Source of the DNA: Pseudomonadota bacterium
GTDB taxonomy: Bacteria > Bdellovibrionota_C > UBA2361 > SZUA-149 > DAOLCO01
DNA length: 36,270 nt
Direction of reading: 5' to 3'
Assembly: GCA_027487795.1 (NCBI GenBank)
Contig: JAIYCX010000048.1
Coordinates: forward strand, 1-36,270
The notes under the pieces: model-generated
What the model saw: only the letters and a program-made list of their open reading frames with translations
Told to the model about the DNA's origin: nothing
The model's database searches: none
Shown: positions 8,696-16,779 of the stretch, in pieces
Position numbering within the stretch: the stretch's first letter is position 1
Layout: each line of letters begins with the position of its first letter
Position numbers and translations under genes: made by a program

Positions 8696-9424
8696 ATGAA
8701 CGATTCTTTTGCTAAAGAAGTAGACTTTTGGATAAAGGATAAACCTAAGGTTCTTGGCGATCTTTGCAATCGTCCGGCGGCGATTAACTTGCTTGGTGAC
8801 ATGTCTGGTAAAATAGTTGCGGATATTGGATGCGGTACTGGTTATATTTCTAGAATCTTAGCTTCTAAGAATGTCATTGTTTGGGGTAGTGATAACTCGA
8901 TACCAATGCTTGAAGCTGCAAAAAAAGAAGAGCGAAAAAATAATCTTGGTATTATTTATGTTAAGGCCGACATTAATAATCTACCATACAAAAACGACTC
9001 TGTTGATGCCGCACTGCTTATTTCTGTATTAGTATACAACGAACCAGATTTAGTCAAAAAAGGACTACTAGAAGTATCTCGTATTATAAAAAAGGGAGGG
9101 TCCTTAATCCTTGCTCATCCTCATCCAAGCATCGCTAGCCAATCTAATCCTAAGATTAAGTGGCTTAAATATAAATCAGAAGGAGATATTACTGATGGCT
9201 CAGCTCTTAAACAGTGCTATATCGATAAAGATGGTATAGAATTTCATGCAAATGTCTGGCATTATTCAACAGAGTTTTATAAGTCAGAATTAGATAAATT
9301 AGGATTTGCTGATTTCATCATCAATGACTTAATAGTAACTAAAGATATGATTAACGCTAGTCCACATTGGGGTACGTCACACGGATACTTTGGTTTTCAA
9401 AATATTAAAGCGACAAAGCAATAA
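8696..9424 (+). CDS. Class I SAM-dependent methyltransferase
   Basis: This 242-residue Rossmann-fold methyltransferase has motif I at 41-50 (VADIGCGTGY), an acidic residue after strand 2 (WGSDNS), motif II-like YVKADINNLPYKNDSVDAA, and GLLEVSRIIKKGGSLILAHP as the post-II region. This layout fits methyltransferase domain 11/25 proteins that act on small molecules. The substrate cannot be read from the sequence. It begins with ATG at 8696 without a strong ribosome binding site. The next gene follows 18 nt downstream on the same strand and could be cotranscribed. Confidence 0.88.
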   Translation: MNDSFAKEVDFWIKDKPKVLGDLCNRPAAINLLGDMSGKIVADIGCGTGYISRILASKNVIVWGSDNSIPMLEAAKKEERKNNLGIIYVKADINNLPYKNDSVDAALLISVLVYNEPDLVKKGLLEVSRIIKKGGSLILAHPHPSIASQSNPKIKWLKYKSEGDITDGSALKQCYIDKDGIEFHANVWHYSTEFYKSELDKLGFADFIINDLIVTKDMINASPHWGTSHGYFGFQNIKATKQ

Positions 9425-9442
9425 ACATTAATTAATTAAAAC

Positions 9443-10456
9443 ATGAAAAAACTACTACTAACTTTTCTAATAATATTCACTCCAACAATTATACTAGCTG
9501 AAACAAAAATAGGAATAGGCTTCCCTCTCTCTGGCGATGCTGCATGGTTAGGAAAAAATGGACTAGAGGGAATAAAACTATATCTAAAACAAAATAATAT
9601 TTCACAGGATATATTAATTACAGAAGACATTTCGTTTGCTCAGAATCAGAATACAGCAGGGATAACAGCAATAAAGAAAATGATAGAATTCGATAAAGTA
9701 TCTGCGATGATACTAGCGAACTCTGCCGTAGTTAACGCATCGGCACCATTCATTGATGAAAAAAAGATACCAAGCGTTGCAATCACAGGTGCGGAAACTG
9801 CTAAAGACAGAAACTATCAAGTTCGTCTTTGGCCAAAGCCAGATGACGAATCTATAGCTTTAGTTGAACTATTAAAAAGTAAACGAGTTGCTATTTTATA
9901 TAGCGAACAAGATTCACAGATCACTAGAAAAACTTCTATAGAAAAAACTTTAGGCGCAGAATGTACAATAGTTTACTCCTCAGCAGTCGAGATAGACTCA
10001 GTTAACACAATCGCACTCAAGGTAATTCAATCTAAACCAGAAGTAGTAGTTCTTCTTTTAATGCCAGGAAAAAATGGACTTGTTGCAAAAAAATTAAGAG
10101 AAATGAAGTACGAAGGTGCATTTGTTGGGTCAGTAGCAATTAACTCAAAAGAAGAAATTAAATTATCCAACGGAGCTCTTATTGGAGCAAAATACCCCGA
10201 TTCTAATATGACTAATGATTTTATAACAGCCTTTAAAGCAGAATATGGACATGCTCCAGATGTTGGAGCTGCCCCAGCTTATGACGCTGCTAAGTTAATA
10301 TTCGAAGGACTAAAAGAATCAGGTACCGACACGGAAAAATTAAATAAATTTATTCATGCTGAAAATTTCAACGGAGCAATGGGAAGTTTTGGAATTTTAA
10401 AGGATGGGACTAATAGTTTCAAAGTGCCGGTTGCGATGCGAAGTGTTGGCCAATAA
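9443..10456 (+). CDS. ABC transporter solute-binding protein, branched-chain amino acid (LivK) type
   Basis: This is a periplasmic type I binding protein of 337 residues. A signal peptide (MKKLLLTFLIIFTPTIILAE) is followed by KIGIGFPLSGDAAWLGKNGL, the usual opening of the Leu/Ile/Val-binding family. IPSVAITGAETAKDRNYQVR and the late ALYDAAKLIF-like segment (PAYDAAKLIFEGL) also match. It would capture an amino acid or similar solute in the periplasm. No permease or ATPase gene is adjacent, so it is an orphan that must pair with a distant transporter or act as a sensor. Confidence 0.87.
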   Translation: MKKLLLTFLIIFTPTIILAETKIGIGFPLSGDAAWLGKNGLEGIKLYLKQNNISQDILITEDISFAQNQNTAGITAIKKMIEFDKVSAMILANSAVVNASAPFIDEKKIPSVAITGAETAKDRNYQVRLWPKPDDESIALVELLKSKRVAILYSEQDSQITRKTSIEKTLGAECTIVYSSAVEIDSVNTIALKVIQSKPEVVVLLLMPGKNGLVAKKLREMKYEGAFVGSVAINSKEEIKLSNGALIGAKYPDSNMTNDFITAFKAEYGHAPDVGAAPAYDAAKLIFEGLKESGTDTEKLNKFIHAENFNGAMGSFGILKDGTNSFKVPVAMRSVGQ

Positions 10457-10550
10457 AAATTCATAGTGAAAAACTAGACCCACTCAGAACAAGTAATCTT
10501 TATATCTAAAAAGTAATATTCAATACTTATAAGTATTTATCATTTCTGCA

Positions 10551-10578
10551 TTGACAGTGGTTAAAAAAGAGGCTAAAT
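10551..10578 (+). promoter_or_regulatory. Candidate sigma70-type promoter for the AAA/DUF4143 gene
   Basis: TTGACA at 10551-10556 is followed, after a 16-bp spacer, by TAAATT (10573-10578). The first plausible start codon is the ATG at 10587, so the leader would be very short. The TTG of this -35-like box could also be misread as a start codon. Confidence 0.35.
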
Positions 10579-10586
10579 TCACCACT

Positions 10587-11753
10587 ATGTATGCAAGATT
10601 CCTAAAGCCTCCTAATTATTCATTTTTTCTTTTCGGCTCTAGAGCGACGGGTAAGACTACTTGGTTAAAAAATAACTTCTCTAATGATAATGCCCTGTTT
10701 TTTGATTTATTAAATAACAAAACTTTCCTAGAGCTCTCTGCTGATCCAGATTTACTAATTAAGAAAATTTTAGCTTCAAATGATAAGCCTTGGGTTATCA
10801 TTGATGAAATACAGAGAGTTCCTAACTTACTGAACACAATTCATCGAGTATTTAATGAATACAATAATAAGTTTAAGTTTGTTCTCAGTGGATCTAGTGC
10901 TAGGAAAATAAGACAACAAAATTCTAATCTCTTAGCAGGACGTGCGATTTCTCGTGAATTCTATCCGCTAGTTGGTCACGAAATGGAATATGAATTTGAT
11001 GTCGAGAAATTACTAAGATACGGATGCTTACCACAGGTAGTTTCGTTTCCTGATAATTCGATAGATATACTTGAAGCATACGTAGTAAACTATTTGCAAC
11101 AAGAAATTCAACAAGAGGCACTAACTAGAAACCTAGATGCATTCAATCGCTTTCTAAAAGTTGCAGGAATTATGAATGGGCGCGTAATAAATATTTCCAA
11201 CATAGCTCGTGATTCAGGCGTATCCAGAACTACCGTAGAGCGCTATTTTTCAATACTTATTGATACACTAATAGCTAGCTGGGTGCCCGCGTGGAATCCT
11301 AGATTAAAAGTCAAAGAAATCAAATCCCCAAAGTTTTATTTCTTCGATTCGGGACTAGTACGCGCATTAACTGGACAACTAAGAGAACCTTTAGATAGTT
11401 TTGAAAAAGGATACTACCTTGAAACCTTAGTACTAAACGAACTTAGAGCATGGATATCTTATGCAAATATAGGAGGAGAGATTTCCTATTGGTCCTCAGA
11501 TGGACGAGGAACAGATAAGGAAATTGATTTTATCTGGTCTAGAGGAAAAACTCATATTGGATTTGAAATTAAATCTAGCAAAACTTGGAGAAGAGAATAC
11601 GGAAAATATCTAAGAGAATTTAAAGATAATAAAAAACTACATAAAGCTTATGGCATTTATCTTGGAGAAGAAAACTTAGTTGATGATGGTATTGAAGTAT
11701 TAAATATTAAAACTTTCATGCAAAAACTTTTCTCAGATCAATTACTTAAATAA
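10587..11753 (+). CDS. AAA_14/DUF4143 family ATPase
   Basis: This predicted 388-residue ATPase belongs to the AAA_14 plus DUF4143 group. The Walker A is GSRATGKT (about 17-24), the Walker B is WVIIDEIQ (about 69-76), and the sensor-like FVLSGSSARKI is followed by the typical LLAGRAI. The C-terminal half has a winged-helix segment (IARDSGVSRTTVERYFSIL) and the nuclease-like DUF4143 part with IDFIW...FEIKSSKTW. The cellular role of the family is unsettled. An in-frame TTG at 10551 would add 12 residues, but MYARFLKPP is the family-like start. Confidence 0.9.
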   Translation: MYARFLKPPNYSFFLFGSRATGKTTWLKNNFSNDNALFFDLLNNKTFLELSADPDLLIKKILASNDKPWVIIDEIQRVPNLLNTIHRVFNEYNNKFKFVLSGSSARKIRQQNSNLLAGRAISREFYPLVGHEMEYEFDVEKLLRYGCLPQVVSFPDNSIDILEAYVVNYLQQEIQQEALTRNLDAFNRFLKVAGIMNGRVINISNIARDSGVSRTTVERYFSILIDTLIASWVPAWNPRLKVKEIKSPKFYFFDSGLVRALTGQLREPLDSFEKGYYLETLVLNELRAWISYANIGGEISYWSSDGRGTDKEIDFIWSRGKTHIGFEIKSSKTWRREYGKYLREFKDNKKLHKAYGIYLGEENLVDDGIEVLNIKTFMQKLFSDQLLK

Positions 11754-11777
11754 TAAAAAGAACGCGCTGCTAACCTT

Positions 11778-11808
11778 ACTCTAGAAGTCTCAATTCAGAC
11801 TCTAGAGT
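11778..11808 (+). terminator. Stem-loop after the DUF4143 gene
   Basis: ACTCTAGAAGTCT pairs with AGACTCTAGAGT across a short loop with one bulged A, 25 nt after the ATPase stop codon. The U-tract is weak (GAATTTACTTT), so intrinsic termination is plausible but not certain. Confidence 0.55.
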
Positions 11809-11896
11809 GAATTTACTTTAAGTCACTGGAATAAAAAAACTATGACCGTAAAGTTACTACATTCCTGTTTTCATCTTGAGAAGCTAAACCCTTCCC

Positions 11897-11960
11897 CTCG
11901 ACTATGCACGGGAGATACGACAGGCTCTACTGGTCCAGCTTGCCACGAGCTCATGTCGAG
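11897..11960. repeat. GC-rich REP-like intergenic sequence
   Basis: A locally GC-rich block between CTCGAC (11897-11902) and GTCGAG (11955-11960) contains CGACAGGCTC and CACGAGCTCATGTCGAG. Its words resemble the palindromic intergenic repeats that translate as HELVEWS-like peptides in many genomes. Here one frame reads ACHELMSSGTHSEQH. It contrasts with its AT-rich surroundings. I see no second copy in the window, so repeat status is inferred. Confidence 0.4.
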
Positions 11961-12002
11961 TGGAACTCATAGCGAACAGCACTGACAGATTGAATTAAAA
12001 AA

Positions 12003-12156
12003 ATAGGAGGGGTAGGAGGATAGGAGGGGTTTAATAATTTAAATCGTGATCGAGAAAAAAGAGAGTTACAGTAGCTGAGAAAACTATGGGCCCTTACAAA
12101 AAGTTTGCGTGACAAAAACCCAAAACTCCCCCTTCTATCCTCCTATCCTCCTATCC
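12003..12156. repeat. Polypurine/polypyrimidine palindrome (family 4), copy 1
   Basis: The left arm 12003-12032 is built from GGATAGGA/GGAGGGG units. The right arm 12123-12156 is the complementary run of CCTCCTATCC units. They form a long imperfect inverted repeat with about 90 bp between. The right arm is followed by CTTCCTGTTTTTTCTT, a tail shared with position 30031. Similar arms occur at 21938 and 27597. Together with the stem-loop at 11778 and the GC-rich block at 11897 it fills the 517-bp gap between the ATPase and flagellin genes. Confidence 0.7.
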
Positions 12157-12270
12157 TTCCTGTTTTTTCTTAAAACCATCATCATAAATCCCTCAACAAT
12201 GAGAGGACCAACCTAGGCTGCTGGCCTCCTAGCCCGCAACTACGCAGCACCCACTCACTGCTAGGCGAGT

Positions 12271-13581
12271 CTAAAGGTCTCGAAGTAAGTTCAAAACTAG
12301 TTGCGGCTGCTGGTTAGCTTGCGCTAAAATACTTGCGGCAGATTGTTGAAGTATCTGCGTCGCTGCAAGTCTTGAAGATTCTTCAGCTACATCGATATCT
12401 GTTATTCTACTATTAGCCGAAGTAAAATTTTCACTGTTTACACTTAGTAGATTTTGAGAAAAATTCAATCTAGATTCTAAAGCACCATACTGACCTTGAG
12501 TAGATGATATTTCATTAATTTTGTTTTCCAATACGACGGTTGCTCTCCTAGCAGAGTACTGATTCAATACATTCGTGAACCCAATAGCAGAAGGAGTATA
12601 GGAGGAACTTGGTCTGTCATAACTTTCGAATGTGATAGATGAAAAGTCAAAATTAAATGTAGCCGACGTACCAGAGGTCGCAAAATTTAATGCAAGATTA
12701 TTAGGCTGAGGTGTTGTAACTAAATCTTGAAAACCAATTATTGTTTCTCCATTATCAAGTACCGCTCTGTACTGTACTCTCTGTGAAGTAGCTACGTTTG
12801 GCAAACTGGCACTGCCATTATTATACTTTGAGGTAGTAGCAATATCTCCACTAATTCTCGAAATAGCAAAAGTTAAATTTCCTAAGTTACCGTTTGAATC
12901 TGTAAATCTTATAGATGCAGAATCCTGTAGTTCGGCAGTTGTTACATAATTTAGTGTAGAGCTCTGATTATTTCGAGGATCTAAAACTATATTTCTAAAA
13001 AATGTTAGATCGCTATTTTGAATCAAACCACTTTCATTGATATCTGATTTTTGTGTAACCATTCCAGAATATATATGGCTATTTGCTGCTGTTACTTCTA
13101 GCAGTGATTCCGATGATCCAGTTATTCCTGCCATAATATTTAGCGTCTGTGAAGTCTGGTTTCTTAGTAAAGAAATTCCATTAAATTTAGCAGTACTCGC
13201 AATTCTATCAAACTCCTTTAGCAAGGTTTCATATTCTTTTTGTAAAGCTTCTCTCTGATTTAAAGAATACACACCGTTAGCACTTTGCTGAGAGATCTCT
13301 GCCATTCTCATTACTATATTCTTTTGAGAATCCAAAGTATCGCTTATTATTGAAATAACAGAGATGCCATCATTTACATTTCTTATTGCCTGATTTGATA
13401 ATCTACTATCGGTTTTTAGAGATTCGGAGATAGATAAACCTGCGGCATCGTCAGATGCTTTGTTAATGCGCAGGCCAGAAGATAGACGTGTGTAACTATC
13501 ACCGAGTTGTTTCGTGGCGTTTGATAAACTACGCTGGGCGTTTAGGGATGGTATGTTGGAATTGATGGTGAGCCTGCTCAT
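12271..13581 (-). CDS. fliC: Flagellin
   Basis: This is the flagellar filament subunit, 436 residues. The N-terminal D0/D1 region carries NSNIPSLNAQRSLS, RLSSGLRINKASDDAAGL and NVNDGIS. The C-terminal D1/D0 region carries ENFTSANSRITDIDVAEES and ILQQSAASILAQANQQPQLV. The middle (about 160-370) is a variable, Ser/Thr/Asn-rich surface domain. GGAGG (complement of 13588-13592) precedes the ATG with 6 nt. It stands alone here with no other flagellar gene in the window. The upstream region holds two palindromic repeats. Confidence 0.97.
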   Translation of the reverse strand: MSRLTINSNIPSLNAQRSLSNATKQLGDSYTRLSSGLRINKASDDAAGLSISESLKTDSRLSNQAIRNVNDGISVISIISDTLDSQKNIVMRMAEISQQSANGVYSLNQREALQKEYETLLKEFDRIASTAKFNGISLLRNQTSQTLNIMAGITGSSESLLEVTAANSHIYSGMVTQKSDINESGLIQNSDLTFFRNIVLDPRNNQSSTLNYVTTAELQDSASIRFTDSNGNLGNLTFAISRISGDIATTSKYNNGSASLPNVATSQRVQYRAVLDNGETIIGFQDLVTTPQPNNLALNFATSGTSATFNFDFSSITFESYDRPSSSYTPSAIGFTNVLNQYSARRATVVLENKINEISSTQGQYGALESRLNFSQNLLSVNSENFTSANSRITDIDVAEESSRLAATQILQQSAASILAQANQQPQLVLNLLRDL

Positions 13582-13722
13582 ACCACACCTCCATGACTAG
13601 ACAACACTCTAGCTTCAACAACAAAATAAGCTTTATCCACACTCGTTCTTCGAAGCAGGGTGAGGAGTGGCGGATGATGGGGCGTAGGAGAAAGACGGGA
13701 CATTATTTTTTACCTCCACGCC

Positions 13723-13870
13723 AGAGGTATTGAATCCTATCTCTTCTTGTGCCGAACTGAAGCCACCACTTGTTTCGGAACTGCCCCTGCATTGCAACGG
13801 CATTTCCGAAATCAAGTCCACGCAACAAGCCCCCCTCGTCATCTGCGAATAGACAGGATCCAATACCTCT
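13723..13870. repeat. Family 1 palindromic element, copy 3
   Basis: The 24-nt arms at 13723-13746 and 13847-13870 have three mismatches. They enclose the family 1 core in the same orientation as copies 1 and 2 (TTGTGCCGAACTGAAGCC through CCCTCGTCATCTGC). Beyond AGAGGTATTG the arm sequence differs from copies 1 and 2 but still pairs. TTTCGGAA and TTCCGAAA are preserved. It lies upstream of the flagellin gene. Open frames crossing it are by-products. Confidence 0.9.
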
Positions 13871-13954
13871 CGCCCATCCCCAGATTCTATTTTCTATAAT
13901 TATTATTAGAAATTTATTTATAAAAAATAATAGTGAGAAGAAGAAATAAAAGAA

Positions 13955-14105
13955 GAAGTGGCAGCAGTGCTTAAAGCGAGGCCGAGAGGGGTTGTGGTTG
14001 TGTGGGCGAGACTTTGGAAACGACCTTGCCACTGCAAGGGCTGTTCCGAAGCGAGCGGCAGGCCATGTTTGCGTCTCGGATCGCTTTAAGCACTGCTGCC
14101 ACTTC
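13955..14105. repeat. Family 1 palindromic element, copy 4 (reverse orientation)
   Basis: The arms at 13955-13979 and 14081-14105 (GAAGTGGCAGCAGTGCTTAA...) are a perfect 25-bp inverted repeat unrelated in sequence to the arms of the other copies. The reverse complement of the core shares TTCGGAACAGCCCTTGC, GGCAAGGTCGTTTCC and ACCCCTC with copy 2. The central CCTTGC-AGTG-GCAAGG hairpin is intact. It lies 84 bp from copy 3 in the opposite orientation. Confidence 0.88.
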
Positions 14106-14480
14106 TCCCCCAGACAACACCTAACCAACTGACAAAAAATTTGCCAAAGAAAAAAACCTAAGATGAATTTACTAACAACTAGCAATTCAAACTACAAACT
14201 AACTTGGGCTGTAACATCCTCCCACAACTTGTATTTCTACAACAACCACCACAACAAAACTACCTAAGCCAATTTCCTTGTATAAAACAACATCCATATT
14301 GCAAAGATTTCGATACTCCTTGAAATCTTCTAGAAACTTCCTGTATAGACAACCTATATACACACTAGCTTTTTAAGGCCTCGAATATAGAGCTCTCCAT
14401 ACTCTATGGATCGGGACTTACAGGAGATAGCTTTAGGGCCTATTCCAGAACAAATTCTAAGGTCTAAGTCTCTTAAATAA
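14106..14480. other. Gene-poor spacer
   Basis: I can support no gene here. The only clear structure is a small hairpin, AAGATTTC (14304-14311) with GAAATCTT (14322-14329), followed by weak complementary words (CCTGTA near 14341 and TACAGG near 14419). The longest open frame is a 31-codon leftward frame without a well-placed ribosome binding site. A structured RNA is possible but unproven. Confidence 0.4.
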
Positions 14481-16268
14481 CTAACTTTTATTTACCAAAA
14501 ACTCGTCTTCTTTCTGACTTTCGCAGCGTCCTAAGCAATACACCAAGCCCAAACAGAGGAATGAAACCACTGCTTGAAATATAAAATACGCCACAGTTCC
14601 GTGTAATACTGGTCTTATTAATGAGTGATAATGAATATACAAAACAGAAGTAAAAATATTTAGCGCTACAGAAAAAGACAATAAAAATTTAACGAATATT
14701 GAATTAAATTTATTCTCTATAGAAAAAAGTGAGCCAACCGCAAAGGCGGCAGCCAAGAATATTGGATAAGCCCAGTGATGATTCGTTGTATTCCCACTAC
14801 ATCCAGATATGAATGATGCAAATATTAAAGCAGAAAAAATTGTAAAAAATAAAGTTAATAAAATAGTTTTTTTTGATTGTTCTAATTTACGAGACTTTAT
14901 TAAAGAATAAATAATAAGTAAAAAAGGTATAAATCCAAAGCCCCAAATAAAACGATGAAATGATTCTCCGGGAAGATTGTTTAGTATAGTAACAATATAC
15001 TCGCTAACAGTTAAATTAATTTCAGTAATATAAAAGGCACTACTCATATCAAAAGGATAATATAAATTACCTAATCTAGTAGAAAGAATTTCCATTAAAG
15101 TATTGTTAGCTAAATAATACTTTAGCTCTTCAAGTAGTGGCACATTTGAGGATTCAACTCGCGTATCACAAAATAGATGCAGATATAAAAGTCTTGGACT
15201 TGGTGCCGAGTAATATTTCTTGAATACCGACCAAGGAATATTTATTAATACATAGCCTAGAACATATAAAAAAAGCGGTTTTAGGCTAACTATCTTTAGT
15301 TTATTTTTCAAAACATTTTTTATTGCTTCTACACAAAACAACAACCCAAGCCCCGCTACATAAAAAATCCCAGCATCATGACTTAATACAGCAGCACCCA
15401 TCATAACCCCAATTACAAATGGATTAATTTTTACTAAGTGCATGAAGACAGAAACAAAAACAAAATAAGCCATCAAAAACTTAGGCCAAGAAAAAATTAT
15501 ATTAACGAAATAAAAACATCCCGTAATTAAGATTAATAGCGATATTGACGCAGCTTTTCGCCCAAAAACATGCGCAGTTACAAACCAAACTGCAAGAAAA
15601 GAAAACAAATTCAAATAACTTAATAAAGCTTGATAAATAAAATATAAGCCTGGAGAAACCTCTGACCAGTTTTGATTTTCTTGAATACCTAAAATTAAAA
15701 AAGATGCTGCGTTCATCAGTCCACCAATCGGCCCACGATCACTGGCTTTCCAAAGATGAACAATATCTATTCTTGAAGGGCTTATGCTTTCAAGTATGTA
15801 TCTTGAAAAATTATACGGTATTATATTATCTACAGGTAATGATAACAACCTCTGCGTGAGGTCTGCTGAAACATTTCTGTAATTTAAATCAGGGAAGCTA
15901 GATACAGAAAGAGTTAGTAAAAAGTAGAAAAAGAACAACGAAAATAAAGCTACATTCTCTCTATTAAAAAACCTAAAAAACCCTCCCCTAAGTATCCAAT
16001 ATAAAAGAGAAATTAAAGTAACTCCTCGCAACACCCAAGCCATCACAGAAGGTGAAAATGACAAAGCTAACAACAAAGTCAGCAATAGAGAATAAAAGAT
16101 AAGTGAATAACCAAGACCTACTACTATTTGAATTCTACTATCTCTACTTCTTAAAAAATATTCACATACTATTTGACCAACAGGAAGAATGAACAAAGAA
16201 AAATAAACAAATGGAAATAAACTTAGTAGAGTTATTTCAAAGATATTAGATAAGCTTGAATTTAACAT
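14481..16268 (-). CDS. Polytopic membrane protein, GT-C glycosyltransferase-like
   Basis: This 595-residue inner-membrane protein has more than ten hydrophobic segments along its whole length. The periplasmic-type loop after the third or fourth segment has ASDRGPIGGLMNAASF, an acidic DRGP motif reminiscent of GT-C (ArnT/PMT-like) lipid-linked sugar transferases. LSHDAGIFYVAGLGLLF and a central loop with WSVFKKYYSAPSPR follow. It would be expected to move sugar onto an envelope or extracellular acceptor. The next gene upstream encodes a large secreted protein. The family assignment rests on topology and one motif, so another polytopic envelope function is possible. Confidence 0.6.
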   Translation of the reverse strand: MLNSSLSNIFEITLLSLFPFVYFSLFILPVGQIVCEYFLRSRDSRIQIVVGLGYSLIFYSLLLTLLLALSFSPSVMAWVLRGVTLISLLYWILRGGFFRFFNRENVALFSLFFFYFLLTLSVSSFPDLNYRNVSADLTQRLLSLPVDNIIPYNFSRYILESISPSRIDIVHLWKASDRGPIGGLMNAASFLILGIQENQNWSEVSPGLYFIYQALLSYLNLFSFLAVWFVTAHVFGRKAASISLLILITGCFYFVNIIFSWPKFLMAYFVFVSVFMHLVKINPFVIGVMMGAAVLSHDAGIFYVAGLGLLFCVEAIKNVLKNKLKIVSLKPLFLYVLGYVLINIPWSVFKKYYSAPSPRLLYLHLFCDTRVESSNVPLLEELKYYLANNTLMEILSTRLGNLYYPFDMSSAFYITEINLTVSEYIVTILNNLPGESFHRFIWGFGFIPFLLIIYSLIKSRKLEQSKKTILLTLFFTIFSALIFASFISGCSGNTTNHHWAYPIFLAAAFAVGSLFSIENKFNSIFVKFLLSFSVALNIFTSVLYIHYHSLIRPVLHGTVAYFIFQAVVSFLCLGLVYCLGRCESQKEDEFLVNKS

Positions 16269-16301
16269 AATATTTTTATAGGTCTCTTATTCCACCCCTT
16301 A

Positions 16302-16453
16302 GAGTTTGAAAATCTTAGGTCTCCCTGTGCTCATTCTCGCACGTTCCACCTGGAACGTAGCTCCGAGGTGCCACAAATTTTTTCCAGCTAAATATAGCTA
16401 TGGAAAAAAATTTGCTCGAAGTCCGCACATGAAGACCTAAGATTTCCAAACTC
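16302..16453. repeat. Family 2 palindromic element, copy A
   Basis: The 21-nt arms at 16302-16322 and 16433-16453 have one mismatch. Read on the minus strand, CTTAGGTCTT in the arm is followed by CGGACTTCGAG, which opens the core. The two core hairpins are 16341-16358 (ACGTTCC-ACCT-GGAACGT) and 16375-16413 (AAATTTTTTCC...GGAAAAAAATTT with AGCT-AAATAT-AGCT at the tip). The outermost arm GAGTTTG/CAAACTC is private to this copy. Confidence 0.92.
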
Positions 16454-16621
16454 GGTTACCCCACCTTATTAATTTTCATTACTAAAGCTAGTATTAACTA
16501 GATTAGAAACTTAAATATTTCGCAATAGAAAACAAGTTTTTTATTAAAAACCTTATCTCAAAATAATACTACTCGATTCTTATAACGAACTAGCGATAAA
16601 AATATCTAATAACGAAAAAAA

Positions 16622-16770
16622 AGTTCTGAGTCCTTAAGTCTTAATAAGCGGACTTCGAGTAAATTTTTTTCCTCAGCTAAGTTTAGCTGAAAAAATTTAG
16701 GGCACCTCGGAGCTACGTTCCAGGTGGAACGTGCGAGAATGAGCTTATTAAGACTTAAGGACTCAGAACT
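16622..16770 (-). repeat. Family 2 palindromic element, copy B; probable terminator of the FG-GAP gene
   Basis: The arms at 16622-16649 and 16743-16770 form a perfect 28-bp inverted repeat that includes CTTAAGTCTT. The core matches copy A in the opposite orientation. On the minus strand the element begins 9 nt after the stop codon at 16780. It is followed directly by a run of eight T (A-run at 16615-16622 on the + strand), so the folded transcript has the form of an intrinsic terminator with an enlarged, branched hairpin. Confidence 0.92.
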
Positions 16771-16779
16771 AAACAATTA

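Noticed and set aside
13633..14185. Leftward 76- and 160-codon open frames upstream of flagellin
   Set aside because: They cross family 1 copies 3 and 4 and are composed of repeat sequence. I see no independent coding evidence.
14186..14480. tmRNA, 6S or other housekeeping RNA in the spacer
   Set aside because: Small hairpins are present, but no diagnostic tmRNA, 6S, SRP or RNase P sequence was recognised.
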